Source of the DNA: Phycisphaerales bacterium
GTDB lineage: Bacteria > Planctomycetota > Phycisphaerae > Phycisphaerales > Phycisphaeraceae
Length of the DNA stretch: 5,881 nt
Direction of reading: 5' to 3'
NCBI GenBank assembly: GCA_012031455.1
Contig: JAAUTM010000110.1
Location: 1 to 5,881, forward strand
The notes under the pieces are model-generated. The model had not been told where the DNA came from. It was given only the letters and a program-made list of their open reading frames with translations, and made no database searches. Below, piece after piece: positions 5,228-5,881 of this stretch; position 1 is the stretch's first letter; the number at the start of each line of letters is the position of its first letter. The position numbers were made by a program, and so were the translations under genes.

Positions 5228-5881
5228 TTACGGATTCGCATCGCCCAAACGTAGCACCCGGTCGTAACGTGCGGAGACATCCCACCATGAGCCATAGTCG
5301 GCATCAATCAGGTTCAAGGCCGAGGTGGTGTTTTGCTTGTCACGATTGGGGTACGACTTCGCATGGCCATCGGTGAAGGCGATGTTGACCGGGTCGGCAT
5401 CGTGATTAGTACGCATCGTGCCCGGGCCGGCATTGGCGATGGAGTTGGAATCAAAGAGCAATGCAATCGCAGGTTTGCCTTCGCCATTGTTGGAAGTAAC
5501 CGATAAACGGGCGCTGCCTCCGTCATGGAGTTGGCGGTAAACATAGGACGAAAACGCGGTCACCGGCGGAGGTGAGCTTTGCCCGATCTTCGTCAGTTCA
5601 TCCACAGGGTCACGGGTGTCATCACCATTGCAGAACATGGCCCGGTTGTCGGAAAGATAACCGTTGAGAAGAACGCCATGAGCGTTGTAAAAACCGTAGC
5701 CCGGCATGCCGAACCAGATCATGCTCGAAGCAATCTGCCGCTCGTTCAAGGTGGTGATGCCCCAGTTCTGCGGGGTCACGGCCGTGGTTTCCGGCCCAAG
5801 GGGGGATGTAATCCTTGTTCTCGGCGGCGTAGGCGTTGACCCCCCACCATGAGCTGCCGCTGGCTCGACAGGCAGGCTGAG
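5228..5881 (-). CDS. Pseudopilin-like protein with C-terminal H-x10-DG motif, 5' end outside the window, two apparent frameshifts
   Basis: This is the 3' part of a type II secretion pseudopilin-like gene of the kind abundant in Planctomycetota. The N-terminal prepilin cleavage site and helix (GFTLIE type) would lie beyond 5881. The clean frame is 5779-5228, 183 codons from a GTG that is not the true start. It contains MIWFGMPGYGFYNAHG, SYVYRQLHDGG, ALLFDSN and the closing motif H126-x10-D137-G138 (VNIAFTDGH), then a 45-residue tail ending LGDANP. Upstream the expected protein continues in two other frames: SACLSSQRQLMVG (minus strand, before 5845), then VNAYAAENKDYIP (5840-5805), then LGPETTAVTPQNWG. 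The changes fall at plus-strand C6 (5840-5845) and G6 (5800-5805), where one base fewer in each tract restores a single frame. These proteins are thought to be secreted or surface-associated; the role here is unknown. The gene is convergent with the MBL gene. Confidence 0.75.
   Translation of the reverse strand, partial: LSLPVEPAAAHGGGSTPTPPRTRITSPLGPETTAVTPQNWGITTLNERQIASSMIWFGMPGYGFYNAHGVLLNGYLSDNRAMFCNGDDTRDPVDELTKIGQSSPPPVTAFSSYVYRQLHDGGSARLSVTSNNGEGKPAIALLFDSNSIANAGPGTMRTNHDADPVNIAFTDGHAKSYPNRDKQNTTSALNLIDADYGSWWDVSARYDRVLRLGDANP

Noticed and set aside
4900..5376. 158-codon plus-strand open frame running across the MBL end and the hairpin repeat
   Set aside because: It crosses the convergent repeat and is out of frame with the WalJ-like segments; it only appears because the real frame is broken.

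Overview
The window looks like chromosomal DNA of a Gram-negative, moderately GC-rich bacterium. It is most likely a member of the Planctomycetota, possibly Phycisphaerae. Three things point there: a pseudopilin-like protein with the C-terminal H-x(9-10)-DG motif typical of planctomycete prepilin-associated proteins, a short NuoG, and envelope genes of LpxD and OmpH/Skp type. The taxon is inferred from family resemblance read by eye, not from a search.

Layout, left to right. A minus-strand toxin-antitoxin pair comes first: mntA (377-685, minimal nucleotidyltransferase antitoxin) and hepT (37-387, HEPN toxin), overlapping by 11 nt. A 136-bp divergent region (686-821) separates it from a lone nuoG (822-2459, +), the Fe-S/molybdopterin-fold subunit of respiratory complex I. 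An intrinsic terminator (2546-2570) follows nuoG. Next is an LpxD-like left-handed beta-helix protein (2587-3327, +) that ends early and carries Gln at the position I align with the catalytic His. It converges on a Skp/OmpH-family lipoprotein (3456-4097, -). Divergent from that is a WalJ/YycJ-like metallo-beta-lactamase-fold gene (4231-5131, +) whose reading frame is broken twice by apparent 1-nt deletions. It converges on the 3' part of a pseudopilin-like gene (5228-5881, -). That gene runs off the window edge and carries two apparent 1-nt insertions in six-base homopolymers.

Both convergent gaps (3328-3455 and 5132-5227) hold copies of a degenerate heptanucleotide repeat, ATGGATN. In the second gap the copies are in opposite orientation and can form a stem of about 23 bp. 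This repeat family is the least explained structure here.

The genes do not form one pathway. The TA pair is a stand-alone accessory module. NuoG should work with subunits encoded elsewhere. The LpxD-like and OmpH-like proteins recall the envelope-biogenesis neighbourhood known in proteobacteria, but here they are convergent and one is degenerate. Two genes, mntA and the lpxD-like gene, have a -10-like hexamer exactly 6 nt before the ATG and no Shine-Dalgarno sequence, which suggests leaderless transcripts. I see no RNA genes, CRISPR array, insertion sequence or clear new multi-gene system. Positions 1-36 hold nothing recognisable.
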